From positions 434,001 to 498,000 of the forward strand of contig JAMXSV010000006.1 of assembly GCA_027559495.1 (NCBI GenBank): 64,000 nucleotides of DNA, written 5' to 3'. The translations under genes were made by a program, and so were the position numbers. Of this stretch, positions 33,404 to 45,014 are shown piece after piece (the stretch's first letter is position 1; every line of letters begins with the position of its first letter). Under the pieces are notes generated by a model that ran no database searches, was not told where the DNA came from, and saw only the letters and a program-made list of their open reading frames with translations. This stretch comes from Aurifilum marmelostoma. Its lineage: Eukaryota > Ascomycota > Sordariomycetes > Diaporthales > Cryphonectriaceae.

Positions 33404-36400
33404 ATGTCTTCTCAGCACTACGACTCCGAGTCGGAGGACGACAACTTCAACCCTGCGCCCGAGGTTGCCTCCGATGACGAGCGCGAGCCCCAACGCCATC
33501 GAGATGACGACGATCCCAGCTCACCTGTCGAGTCTCGCAACGGCGGACATCGCCGTAGCAGCGTGAGCCGTGATGACGACGACGCAGGCTCGACGAATGG
33601 TCGCGACGACCGCGATGGCGCCGAGGATGATGAGGACGGCGATGAAGCCCCCTCCTCCCAAACCCCGCAAGTATGACAATAATGACGATGACGAAGAAGA
33701 AGAAGATGAAGAGGAGGACGAGGACGAAGATGACGAGGATGATATGCCGGTATGTGAACCCAAAAATTCCCATTCTCTTCAAACCCCTCTCCAGGCAGTA
33801 CCACTGGTGTCGATTCAGATGGTGTGCCCGGGGCTGCGCCTAATGCAGCAAAACAATACCTTTTTCTGTCATAAACAGTTTTTTTTCAAGCATTGCATAC
33901 TTACAGCTCGTCTGTCTGCAGTCCCGTAGCCGCAAGCGCAGAAAGAAGGACGCTCGTAGTGCTTTCTTCGATATCGAAGCCGAGGTCGAGGATGAAGACG
34001 AGGACGTTGAGGACGAGGAAGACAATAACGAGATAGGAGACTTCATTGACCCCTCGCACCCAGACGACCTCGCCGAGGCCGGCGATGTCGACGACCGATA
34101 CCACCGCGAGCTCGACCGCCGTAAGCAGATGGAAGAGGAAGTCGGCGCCGAGGAGGTCGCAGAGCGGCTGAAGCGGGATTACGGTCGCAAGAATGCCTAT
34201 GGCGCCAGAGGTGGGCTGGGCGATACCACTGTCGTTCCCAAGCGCCTTCTGCTGCCTAGCGTTGATGACCCCTCCATCTGGGCCGTCAAGTGTAGAGAGG
34301 GCAAGGAGTTCGAGGTCGTCATGAACATCATGAAGAAGATCGAGGAGACCATTGGTACGGATAATGAACTTGGGATCATCTCTGCATTCGAGCGTACTCA
34401 AGTGGGCGCTGGAATCGAGTCAATCGCCAAGGGCTACATCTACGTCGAGGCTTTGAAGAGGGAGCCCGTGGAGAAAGCTCTCGATGGCGTTCTCGATGTC
34501 TACCCACGGACCAAGATGTTCCTCGTGGAGATCAAAGAGATGCCGGACCTCCTCCGCGTTCTGCCCCCCGTCAAGCTTGAGCCCGGCGCGTTCGTCCGCA
34601 TCAGAAGGCCCAAGCTGTATGAGGGCGATCTGGCCGAGATCATCGAGGTTGAAGAGACCGGCCTGAACTGCCGCGTCAAGATGGTTCCGCGTATTGACTA
34701 CAATGCTGCCCCACGAGGATTTGACAACAAGAGGAAGCGTGGCTTCAATGTGCCGCGCCCGCCTCCCAGATTGTTCAACGAGGTTGAGGCCAGAAAGCGC
34801 GCCCCCAGGGATCTCAGCGGCAGCACCAAGACCGGTACTTGGTACTTCAAGAACGACCAGTTTGACAATGGCTTTCTCATCAAGGAGTTCAAGCTGCAGA
34901 ACCTCGATACGAAGAATGTCGTTCCAACCTTGGAGGAGATCGAGCGGTTCAGTGTCACGGACAAGAACGAAGGCACTCAGAACCTAGACATGGCGGCTTT
35001 GGCCACCAGCTTAAAGGAAACAAATGCCAGCATCGCGTATTTGCCCGGCGACACTATCGAGGTCTTCAAGGGCGAACAGAAGGGTCTCATAGGCAGAGTC
35101 ACCAACGTCCAGGGCGAGATCGTCACCCTGCAAGCTGTCGATGGCGAGCTGTCTGGCCAGTCGATTGAGGTCCCGGCGAGGACTGTCCGCAAGCGTTTCA
35201 GGGTCGGTGACCACGTCAAGGTCACCGGCGGCAGCCGATACCAAGACGAAGTTGGTGTCGTGGTGTTCATCGAAGAGGACAAGGTCACCTTTGTCACGGA
35301 CGGGGAGAAAACCCATATCACGGTCTTTAGCAAGGACCTTCGAGAGGCTGATGACACTGGTGGTACCGGCACTTTGGGTCAGTACTCGATGCTGGACCTT
35401 GTGCAGCTTGATGCTACTGCCGTGGGTGTTGTCGTCAAGGTAGACCGCGAGACCCTCACTGTCCTCGACCAGGACGGCAACACGAAGCAAGTTAGGCCGA
35501 CACAGATCGCCAACATCATTCCCAAGAGAAAGCTCTTCGTCGCCGCCGATCGCAATGGCTCCGAGATCCGACACGACGATGTAGTCAAGGAGTACGGCGG
35601 CCAGCAGCGGCAGGGCAAGATCATACACATCCACCGATCCTGGGTCTGGCTGCACAACAACGAGTCTCGCGAAAATGCTGGTGTGTTTGTCACTAAGACA
35701 AGCAACATCACAACGGTCGCTGCCAAGGGTGGCCGTGTTGCCTCTTCCGGACCCGATCTGACAAAGATGAACCCTGACATACAACGCAAAGGCGGCAGCA
35801 ATGGCAGTATGGCACCTCCGCCCAAGCAAAATTTCGGTCGTGACCGATCGATCGGACAGACTGTTACAATCAGAAAGGGTGGCTACAAGGGCTTGCTCGG
35901 GATCGTCAAAGATACCACGGATCTGCACGCTCGCGTCGAGCTGCATACCAAGGGAAAGATTGTCACGGTGCCAAAGGCCGATTTGCTCTTCAAGGACAAA
36001 ATCACAGGTCGGGTCATCGACATCAATGGCAGAGGTGGTGGCCAAGCTGGCCGTGGCGGCGGCTTTGGCTCAGGACGTGGAGGATACGATTCTGGGTTTG
36101 GAGGTGGCAGTCGGACGCCGCAGGTCTCGTCAGGCATGGGTGGTCGAACCCCTGCGTGGGGTGGCTCTGGAGGTCAGCATTTCACTCCCTGTCGTGGTAC
36201 TATTCGCTCGCTAACATTGACAATAGGTGGCCGCACACCAGCGTGGAGCGCAGGCGGTGGTGGACGTACTCCAGCCTGGGGCGGCGGCAACGACGGCTCA
36301 CGCACTGTCAATCCCTACGACGGCAGTCGGACTGCATACGGTAACTATGGATCCGCTGGCTCACGCACACCGGCCTGGTCATCGGGTGCGAAGACCCCAG

Positions 36401-36849
36401 CACCCGATGGCTTCTCTCTCGGTTCCAAGACACCCGCGTATGGAGGCAGCGGCAGCGGTGACTCGTCAGCTTGGGGAGCAGGATCCAAGACACCTGGGTA
36501 CGGCGTCTCAGCACCAACTCCAGGAGCATCGGACCCCTGGTCTTCAGGCTACACTCCCGGTGCCATCGATGCGCCAACGCCTGGAGCCGGCCTGGGCGCG
36601 CCAACGCCTGCTGCTCTTAATGCGCCAACGCCTGGTGCATACAATGCCCCCACGCCAGGTGCGCTCAATGCACCCACACCAGGAGCCTGGCAAGGCGGTT
36701 GGGGCGCCGATAGTGCGCCCACGCCTGGCCTGACTACAGCACCCACGCCAGGGGCGAGCGGGGGTTATTACTCCGCGCCTACACCAGCTGGATATGGGGC
36801 TGCTGAGACACCTGCTGCCTCAGGGCCGAGGTATACCGATGATGACTGA
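33404..36849 (+). CDS. spt5: Transcription elongation factor Spt5
   Basis: Domain order is that of Spt5: an acidic N-terminus, RSRKRRKKDARSAFFDIEAE, an NGN domain from about residue 230 (SIWAVKCREGKEFEVV ... GYIYVEALK), several KOW modules (for example YLPGDTIEVFKGEQKGLIGR, RKGGYKGLLGIVKD), and a C-terminal repeat region with GGRTPAWG/SRTPAWS units then APTPGA units. Spt5 with Spt4 clamps RNA polymerase II and its repeats are CDK9/Bur1 targets. Exons: the first from 33404, then 33922-36172 and 36227-36849. Exon 1 has two readings: a donor at 33671 (GTATGA) keeps frame without edits; a donor at 33750 (GTATGT) would add a 20-residue acidic run but needs one base fewer in the C5 run at 33648-33652. 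About 1050-1072 residues. The last intron (36173-36226) is 54 nt and has no in-frame stop. Confidence 0.95.
36550..36800 (+). repeat. APTPGA-type repeats encoding the Spt5 C-terminal domain
   Basis: At least eight tandem units encoding (A/N)APTPGA-like peptides, each with a Thr-Pro that could be phosphorylated. They lie downstream of a separate block of RTPAW units (about 36140-36390). Confidence 0.85.
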
Positions 36850-39603
36850 GATCGAGATGGAGCAACAGAGTGGGGCGCGTGCTCAAGGATTGAGGTGGAT
36901 GCAGGGTAGCTAACACCGTCGGTGGATGGTCGTTCTCTTAGGCGTCCTTGGTTTTGTTTCTAGCACGAGCAGGTACTTCGGGGGGTCTTTGCAAAAGGGC
37001 ACATAGGATGGAAAAAATGAAGAGACTCGAATTAGAGCCTGTCCGAATTCTACATGTTTCGTACGTAATCAGTGCCGATTTGTGACAATCCTACTGTTTT
37101 GCTTGCTACCAGCTTCATAATGCTCCAAGTGAACCAAAGGGGCGCCAGGAAGTGGAATGGACGCGTCCTCAAGCGTAGTAAACAGGAAGAAGATAGGGGG
37201 TCAATAGTAAAGACATAGGTTGATGCCCAACCGTACTCGAGGATTCTCTTCAGGCTCAAGCGTAAAACCTAGTTCGCGAAGTAGACGTTGGCTAGCAAAC
37301 AGCTGCACTAGCTACCTATGTGTATGTAGTTCGTATCAACCGACAGCCCTAAGCCCGTCTCGACCATACACGCTTCGATGCAGCCGGCACCCCGACACTT
37401 GCAGAGCTCTAATGTTCTGGCAGACAAGGGGCCGTCTTACAAGTTTAAGGTCAGACCCTTTTTAAGAGACCTTTTGGTCTGGTCCGTGTGCTTTTTATTG
37501 TCAACTTCTTTCTAGCCGTTGCGACTAGCTGGCCATGGATTCGGCGCCGGCGAGTCTCAAGCACTTCCACCTCCATCATGATCTGTGGAAAAGTGGGTTA
37601 TATAAACCCTAACCCTCTTTTGTCTACTCAAATATAAACCACCACTGAGCCTGAGATGGCCATATGTATGTTTCTTTTGTTTTTAGATAGTTCAATCTCA
37701 ACACTGTTTTTGCCACTTCTATGCTCCAGCCCTCTGTTTCTCCTCATGATCTCAGCGGTGCTCGAGTTAACCTATCATCACCGAGATCTACTTTTTGATC
37801 AATAATTAGCCGAAGTGCTGAGTGATATCGATGGGATCTACGAGTGCTAAGTTAAGGCTAAACCTCTGGCCTATCCCGTTCCGCGGATTTCAGGCCGGTG
37901 AAGATGGTTTGGAGGAGGCTAACTAAGAAGCCACAGCACCAAGTCACATACAGTATTGCCCAGCTGGTTCCTGGAAACAACCCAGAGAAGAACTTGGAGG
38001 GCGGGGCTATCCGAACAATGATGTGACTATGGGGTTGACTCGAAACTCGTTCATTCTTCATGAGTCGAGCCTTCAATGATCTTCCATAGCTCACAATGTG
38101 ATGCCTTTTGGAAGCTACCCTAGAATACGCTGAGAAGACGCCTCGTGAATTCAACTATGTACATGACCAGAAGTTCTCCAACCACCTATTAGAAGGACGC
38201 TGTGGATCTTCAGAACAAAATTTGAGATTTAATTGACATGGAGGTTAAGAAGTAGCGAAGTAACAAGAAACTGAGCCAGGCATCCTTGCAAGTCTCCTAT
38301 GATTAGACCGGTAAGGAGATAGCGGTTCATACTACACATAGTGCAGTGAGGCATCGTCCATGCCCATTCCTGATTCTTGACGACAAGGGTTGCGTGAAGA
38401 GTGTATTTTTCCTCAATTTCAAGACACCGGGCAAGCCTAGGTTGTCAAGGATCAGTCATTGAGGACGCAACGCTCCTAAAGTGTAGCCCGCGCCAGACGA
38501 GACAAGTATTGTTCAGACATCCCTGAAAGGATTCTATGTCTACAAGCCCCTGGTGTAAACATCGTAACACCAAGCGGTGTTTCTGCTCTTGTATGTGCGC
38601 AGAAGCACAGCATGTTCTACTCAGGCATTGTCAGATCCTTGGAGTCTGATTCGTCTTGATCGACCGAGTCTCCTCGTTGAAGGAGAGCACTTCGGCCAGA
38701 CGCCCATTTATACAGCTCTGGAAGTGGGCCGCCCTAGGGTGGCCATTTATGTTCAAGATTTTGATGTGACCAGTCACCATCTCCCCGAGTTCACTAGGGC
38801 ATATGATGGTGCTTGGACTTAACAGGGCAGTTACTTTTCTTCGTTTGAATTTGTTGATTTCAAAAAAGTACAGGCTAGGACGGTCGGTCTCATACGGCTA
38901 TGTGATCCCTCACGCATCGACAAGCTGGATCCAGACCCTGACCCCATCATAACTCTACAGCTTTGCCAGATTCCTTCCAGCCAACCTCTGCACGACGAGC
39001 AGGCTATGTATATGCATGAGATAGCCGAGTGCCCTCGGTTGTGAGTCCATCGCCATACGCTGTATGGACTGCCCCAGCTACTCCGATGGGTCTGGAAGCT
39101 CTTTCTCGGGGTCATCATCTAATCTGACACTGTTTCTCGCAGACCTCCCTGTCCTTCTCAGAATTCTCAGAGCACTAGACAGGGTCTAGTTTTGTGATAG
39201 CGTAGTCTATCTGGCCGTGACCTCTGTTCTGGTGTAGGTGGGGTGGAACATGCGCAAGCAAGAGCACCAGACAGACGACCGCTGAAAAATAACTACGTTG
39301 CTAGTGACTTTGTAGTAGGAGCACCCGGGGGAGGTTCTTACCGTGTAGGAGATCTGTTTTGACCTCCATCAAGCAATCACTTAACAAGAGTCCGGACTGG
39401 CTCCTGCTTCCCTGACTTGGTGGGCAGCAGCGAAGCCGCCCAGTATATGAACGCAGACTGTCCCCCAGGCCTCGCCCATCCACTTCTCAAACCTCTTGGC
39501 TCGCCACACTTCACCTCTCCCAACACTTCTTTTCATCAGCCTCAAGGATATCATCACCAACAAAAAAAAAATTATATCATCACACCTGTCGAGAGAACCA
39601 ACA
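36850..39603. other. Intergenic region with a possible gene remnant
   Basis: About 2.75 kb. It holds the 3' flank of spt5, a CCCTAACCCT telomere-like motif at 37607-37616, mostly stop-rich sequence, a possible pseudogene at 38577-39044 (separate entry) and the promoter of the Clr5 gene, with an A9 run near 39562-39570. No transposon ends seen. Confidence 0.5.
38577..39044 (+). pseudogene. Possible degraded coding remnant, one in-frame stop
   Basis: One frame is open for 155 codons except for a single TAA at 38820-38822. Composition on both sides looks protein-like (GEHFGQTPIYTALEVGRPRV before the stop, VQARTVGLIRLCDPSRIDKL after it). There is no ATG in frame at the start (GTG only) and no recognised domain. 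TAA next to CAG could have arisen from CAA by a C-to-T change. It may also be a chance frame. Confidence 0.28.
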
Positions 39604-41506
39604 ATGCAGTCACCTGCAGAGGACCAGGAGAGCAGCCCTCGATCAGAAGAGGTGCTGCAAAGCATCGAACATGAGCATGAGACGAATGCATCTACACCTG
39701 CAACGGACCAGTCGTCAAATGACGACAAGCCCGAGAGTCCTCCGCAGACCCCACCGCTTCGTGCACTTAGGCGTCCCCCGTTGGAGGAAAGCAAGCACAC
39801 GGCAGAGGAATGGGAATCGATGCGTGAGCTCATACGCATTTTATACATCGAACAAAACAAGACGCTGGACGAGATGTCGGACATTCTCAAAAATCAGCAT
39901 GATTTTGTGGCCTCGTAAGTCATATGATTTCTATTCACCGTCTCATTTCGAGTGTTGATTCTGCCGCAACCTTGACAATATATGAATTCTTTGTGATCCG
40001 CATTGCGCCTTGCAATGCTTGGCCATAAAGTAGTCATGACTATATCAACGTGTACTAATCAAGTATCGTAATTGCCACAGAGTAAAACAATTCAAGCTCC
40101 GCTTCAGGGAGTGGGGTCTATGGAAGAACCTGTCTTCTAAAGCTGCCAGCGAGTTACTCGAAAGGATGCAAAGTAGAAACTCGAAAGGCAAACAATCAAC
40201 GTTCAGACGATCTGGTCAGGACCTTGACATAAGACGCATCCACAAAACTCTCCGTCGCAGCAAGGTGCACAAGTCTCGTCCGTCCAAGAACATGCCCGGA
40301 CACCAGGGGAATGCTCAGCCGGATAATACTACTAGGCCATTACCCCGAGGCATCGAGATTCGAACCCCCCCACCCTCTCCAAAAAGGCAAGACCCAGAGG
40401 CCGTCACGGACGACGCTTCAGAGGATTTCCCACAAGATGCTCAAGAAGAGATGCGGGAAGGCGACAATGCTTTGTTCATGTCGGACTGGCCCCATCAACA
40501 CCTTGGGGCCGCTCACAACTCAACCGGGCTCGGCGTGTTCCAACCACAGCAGCTGATTCAACCGCCTTCTTTCTCAGGACCACAATACATGGCAGGATAT
40601 CAAGATCACCAGGTACTTGTGTCCCGTACCAACAAGATCCATAGATGCTACACGACCATTGTGAAGATGCTAGCCGCAGACGATATACAACGCTCGATGT
40701 TTTCAATGGAAATCGCCGCGCAATTACGACAGTTTCAACATAGAAATAGGCTCTTAGCAATCTCGGACTGCGCACCGAACCTCCAGACAGACAGGGCCAA
40801 GCAGCTATTTCTTCAGAACTTCGTCACTTCGTTCGAGCAGCACCCTTTACTCGTCAAATATATCCACCAGGAAGTTCTCCCGGTCCTCGCTCGAGACGGA
40901 GCCGGGAATAACGGGACTGTATACACGGCTTCGATGCACCTCGAAGCAGCCATTCGTCGTCAAATTTATTCTCTGGGTCTGACGCCATCGACGACAGCTC
41001 TGATCGAGATGGAAAGGAACCAAAGCATTAACATGCGATCCAACCAGCTCATCGGAAATGACGCAGTAGGTTTCATCTCCCCTGGGTTTGCCGGCGGGTA
41101 TGCCCCAAACGGAAATTTGCAGTCAACCCCGATGTCAAACACCCCATCCTTGGACTCTCTCAGCTCTTGGTCATCTTTCCCAGCCTCGGATGCGAGCTTC
41201 ATGGCAACCGGGCCAAGCCACTCGGCAGGTGACCCACTGGTGCGCGACATGGACCTGGCTGCAGTGGCCTTCCACTCAGGCAACTACGTATTTGCCAAGA
41301 CGAAGCTGCAGGTGGTGATTGGGCACTCACCTCCGCAGAGACAGGTGCTGGCCCGGATTGCTTGGTATTTCATGTCTCGCATTCATCGGCATTGCGGGAA
41401 TCTGGATGATGCTGAGAGCTGTCTGATGCTGGCTGTTCGTTGCTCTACGTATTTTGATGACCATAGAGGGCAGCTGTGGCCCGAAGTGAGGCATCTATTC
41501 ATTTGA
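39604..41506 (+). CDS. Clr5-domain protein
   Basis: Two exons, 39604-39914 and 40081-41506, giving 578 residues (GTAAGT donor, CCACAG acceptor, phase 2). Residues about 70-115 form a Clr5 domain: EEWESMRELIRILYIEQNKT, then LDEMSDILKNQHDFVAS across the splice to VKQFKLRFREWGLWKNL. This helix-turn-helix-like module is named after fission yeast Clr5, a silencing factor, and is abundant in Pezizomycotina proteins of unknown role. A basic, Arg/Lys-rich stretch follows (RRSKVHKSRPSK), then a helical region of about 300 residues without a family I can name. The start is the first in-frame ATG. DNA binding and regulation are inference. Confidence 0.88.
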
Positions 41507-43391
41507 GACACGGAAGCAGAATCATTGGGAATATTGACAACCTGAGAGGGTGCTCAATAATAGTGCAGGGATGCATCGATTATGGACCATGGGGAACAGC
41601 GAGACATGTCGTCAATTTTTATAGTTTCATTTTGCGAGTAGAAACTAAGGGTGTTAATCAATCTTCAGTAAAATAGTACCATTGTGTTAGGTTCCCGAAG
41701 AGAATCAACGGGTCGAGATCCAGTGCATCCTCTAGATTAAGTTATTGGCAGCTACTTAAAGGTATTAAACCTTAGCAGACCTTTTCCCCAGAACCAAGTG
41801 CTTCTTCAAATAAGACGCTGCATTGGATATTGTAATCTCATAATCCGACTGCTGAGTAAAATCAGCTCTCAGATGCTCTGGCAGAAACGCGTGCCATTTT
41901 CTCAACCGTATCAACAGCGGCCGTCTACACCATGCTACAATAACCGCCTAGCAATCTCTGCCCAGCTTCTATGCTAGCTGGCCACGCCGGATCAACAGCT
42001 CCGCTGCGATCACGTTGGCATGGTCTTCTCGATGGCGTTCGTGAAACTGTGGCCATCCTGTGAAGACGGTCAGCAGCCGCTGTCTCTCTAACAAAACAGC
42101 GGCGTCCGAGCCCAAGCAACCAGGCCTTCTCCCACTGGGGGCCTGCGTGCCATCAATTGAGAAGCATGGTGGTGTGTGAAAGGTGCAGACCAGTCCATGA
42201 AATTGACAGTGAATGTGTAGATTCACGGTTCCGGAGTTTCTACGCCTCACCACTGTTGAAGCGTTTTCGGCGGCAGAGTGATATGCAGATGTGGGATGAT
42301 CGGCCGTGTTCTGGAAACCTGCTGCGTCAGCATGGCCCTAGATGGCGAAGGAGAAATCGCAGAGGCAGCTCGGCGGCGTTGTGCCAGCGGGTCTCAAGGG
42401 CGACCCGGGGAGCAGACAGGGCTCGAGTGCGATAGATTAGATGAATTATTAACTTGCACAATTAGGTTTGATCCTGTTCCCGTCAGTTTCAGTGCTTCTA
42501 CTGGTTAGCCATTGGCATACGCTAGACGGCCACTCTTCTGCAGCTGTAGAGTAAAGCCCTGGCCGTGTCCTTTTCTCTACTCGCTTTGATTTATCACCCC
42601 CCCCCCCCCCCCACCTCGATTTTTGGGATAGGATGACCGAATTGTTAACACGCCAACGGCTCGTGTGTATGAACAGACAATTCCTGCAAGCCGGTAAATG
42701 AAGCATAATTGCTATAGATACAAAAATGGTTCTTATGTATGTCTCCTTATTTTCAAAGACATTTTGTTCGGGGTTCTGGTCGGCATTGGGGCAAGAAAGC
42801 CGTGCAAGGCTCAAGCAAAATCACAGCAGATTGGCCCTGTGGTTTTGAGTATGCTACTGTCAAATGTCGTATTTTCTTGCTCAGTTACAGGCTTGCTAGC
42901 CAGACTATTCCACTTCTAGTCGCCTGGCCGATGCCCATGTTTGGCTCATCATACGATCTTCTGCCACCTAGTTTTTATTGTAAGTGCTCTAACCCCAACA
43001 TCAGGGCAGTCATGTCCATGCTGCTCCTAGATTATCAATGTGTACTTTCGAGAATGCCCTTCAGCTTCAAATTGTGATTGCATGAATAAGGAGTGTTACC
43101 TTTCTGGTTCGACGATCAAGCCAAAAGGACGTTGATATGCATTTCAGGCAAAATTGCGGTCGGTGTGTAAATGCTAATCGCGTTAGACTTCACCTAGGCA
43201 GCTTACACCCCCGCTCCGACGGAAATTAATCAAATCTGGAGATTGATTTGAATAACAGCTTATGCTCGAATGAATATAATGACAACAGAAGTCCTTGGTC
43301 CGGCACCTGAGTCTGCTCACTATCAAGACACTCAATTTCCAGCCTTTTGTGTCGACGTCGGCGTACAAGCTGTAGTCTACCACCATCGACA
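41507..43391. other. Intergenic region
   Basis: About 1.9 kb, with a C16 run at 42597-42612. Open frames are short and unrecognised. The last few hundred bases should be the esterase promoter. Confidence 0.6.
42597..42612. repeat. C16 homopolymer
   Basis: Sixteen consecutive C, the joint-longest G/C run in the window, intergenic. Confidence 0.9.
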
Positions 43392-44410
43392 ATGGCACTC
43401 TCAAATTACACCTGGTCATTTTCCCCCTTGGTGACGCCATTTCCCGAGACGGTGTTTCCCAACGTCGCCTTGTGGAATGTTACCAATGGACTGGACCTAC
43501 AATATCAAGTCCAGATATCGTGGCCTCTCGAATGGCCGGCCGCGCGCGAGGAAGCAAATGGTACGGCGTTGACAATGTAAGCAAAGCGCCCGTCTCTGAT
43601 GGGACAATGCATGATTATTCAGCTCCGAGTTGCTTGCCATGTGCTCAAGGCTAATCATCTGGGTCATGAAACAGGTTCATTCTAGACGGCAACGCCTTGG
43701 GGATGACGGGGACGGAAGCATGGCGCCGTCGCGACGCCGTCGAGCTGGACCAGCCAGATGCCATTGTCGTGAGCATCGGCTACCCGCTGACAGACTCGGT
43801 CTACGGCGCGCAGCGCAGCATCGACTTCCAGCCCGTGACGCCCGGTGAGGCGCCACCGGCTGTCCCAGGCGTGAGGGAGGGATCGGACGACTTTATCGAT
43901 TTCATCGAGCACGCTCTGCGGCCATTCGTGCGGTCTGAGTTTCCCCAGGTGGTTTTTGGGCGCGAGGCTCTCTACGGTCACTCCTTCGGGGGGCTCTTTG
44001 TCGTCTACGCCCTGCTTCGTCGACCAGACCTGTTCGATACATTTCTCGCGGCTAGCCCGGACCTGACCTGGGACGATCGCTACATCCTGAACCACACGAA
44101 CTGGCTGGATGAGGCAGCAGCGAACACGACAACAACGAAGCCCGCCTTCAAGCTGTCTTATGGCAGCCTGGAGCAGTATCCCCGCCGGCGGCGCACCGAG
44201 ACGTACGAGGAGTTTCTGTCTCGCATTGCCCTTCTGGAGAGTTATGGGGTGACTTATACCATGGGAGATGACTGCAATACCTTGTTTCAGTATCTAGATT
44301 CCAGCACTAAGCTGAGGGATGCAGAGCTGAAGGAATATGTGGGCAGTGATCATGCGTCTGTGGGTGCTGTGGCCTTGACAGATGGGATTGACTACTTTGT
44401 AGACTGGTAA
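43392..44410 (+). CDS. Alpha/beta-hydrolase esterase (putative esterase / Fes-IroE type)
   Basis: Two exons, 43392-43576 and 43675-44410, giving 306 residues (GTAAGC donor, phase 2). The N-terminus has no signal peptide. The fold begins with YQVQISWPLEWP and FILDGNALG. The nucleophile elbow is GHSFGG with Ser165, and a C-terminal GSDHASVGAVALTDGI supplies the catalytic His. This layout matches the putative esterase family (PF00756-like), which includes enterobactin/siderophore esterases and some feruloyl esterases. A cytosolic siderophore or small-ester hydrolase is possible but the substrate is not readable. The MFS transporter gene lies 1.4 kb downstream on the same strand. Confidence 0.88.
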
Positions 44411-44746
44411 TTAATGACTGCAGCATCCTTTCATAATTGTCATAAGTAGGCTCAATCACTGCAACAGATCTTCAGCAATGCAGATGTGCATTCATTCGTA
44501 TTGCATCCAGCATATAGCCACGTGTGGAGCGTCTCATATGGCTGATGTTCCAGAATTTGGCCAGAAGGCTTCCCAACATCGTCGATCTGATCCAAGCACG
44601 CTGCTAATAGTCTACAACCAAGTCTCCTAATTCGGCCAAATAGAATATGCCACCTGCGTAAAGCGATGCTCTCAACAATCAGTAGACCCGCTTCACCCAG
44701 CGCACGTGGCAAGCGCATTTTGGAATGGGTCATGGAACAAAGTACA

Positions 44747-44774
44747 TCTCTTGTATACTTATAGTGGTCAGTAT
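44747..44774 (+). pseudogene. Degraded 5' half of tRNA-Asp
   Basis: TCTCTTGTATACTTATAGTG followed by GTCAGTAT matches positions 1-25 of the intact tRNA-Asp at 45015 except for a short insertion in the D-arm. Similarity stops before the anticodon stem, so it cannot fold as a tRNA. Confidence 0.6.
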
Positions 44775-44903
44775 TGGGGTGCCAGGCTGCAGCTACTTAT
44801 GGGCGCTGCGCCTCAATCACCAAGGATCTACACTGTCGAAACCCAGTCATTGGCTGGCTAGGGCTGAAATGAGGATCAAGTTTCAAGCAATTCGACTGGC
44901 TAC

Positions 44904-44934
44904 GGCTAAATAGTTCGGCCCGAACCGGCTAAAT
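44904..44934. repeat. Palindrome flanked by direct repeats
   Basis: GTTCGGCCCGAAC (44913-44925) is a perfect 6-bp inverted repeat around a central C. CGGCTAAAT flanks it at 44903-44911 and 44926-44934. Inverted CGG triplets are the general form of Zn2Cys6 factor sites, though a 1-bp spacer is unusual. Confidence 0.6.
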
Positions 44935-45014
44935 CGCGCAGTCATGTGACACCCTTTCTTATGCACTAATAGGTACATGTTGCAGAATGGGATTCATCCA
45001 AAACAGGTGGCATT

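Larger units (their letters stand above)
44411..45014. other. Spacer with a degraded tRNA-Asp 5' half and a palindrome
   Basis: It contains a fragment at 44747-44774 resembling the 5' half of the tRNA-Asp at 45015 and a perfect odd palindrome at 44913-44925 flanked by CGGCTAAAT repeats (separate entries). No protein-coding sequence recognised. Confidence 0.6.

Noticed and set aside
33680..33745. GA-rich microsatellite near the start of Spt5
   Set aside because: In one frame it encodes the acidic stretch typical of Spt5, so it is better treated as probable coding or intron sequence than as a simple repeat.
35011..36045. 344-codon frame on the minus strand
   Set aside because: It is antisense to the KOW region of Spt5. 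Long antisense frames are expected opposite GC-rich coding DNA.
40340..40370. GATTCGAACC, a tRNA-like T-loop on the minus strand
   Set aside because: It lies inside the Clr5 gene's coding sequence with no other tRNA arms around it.
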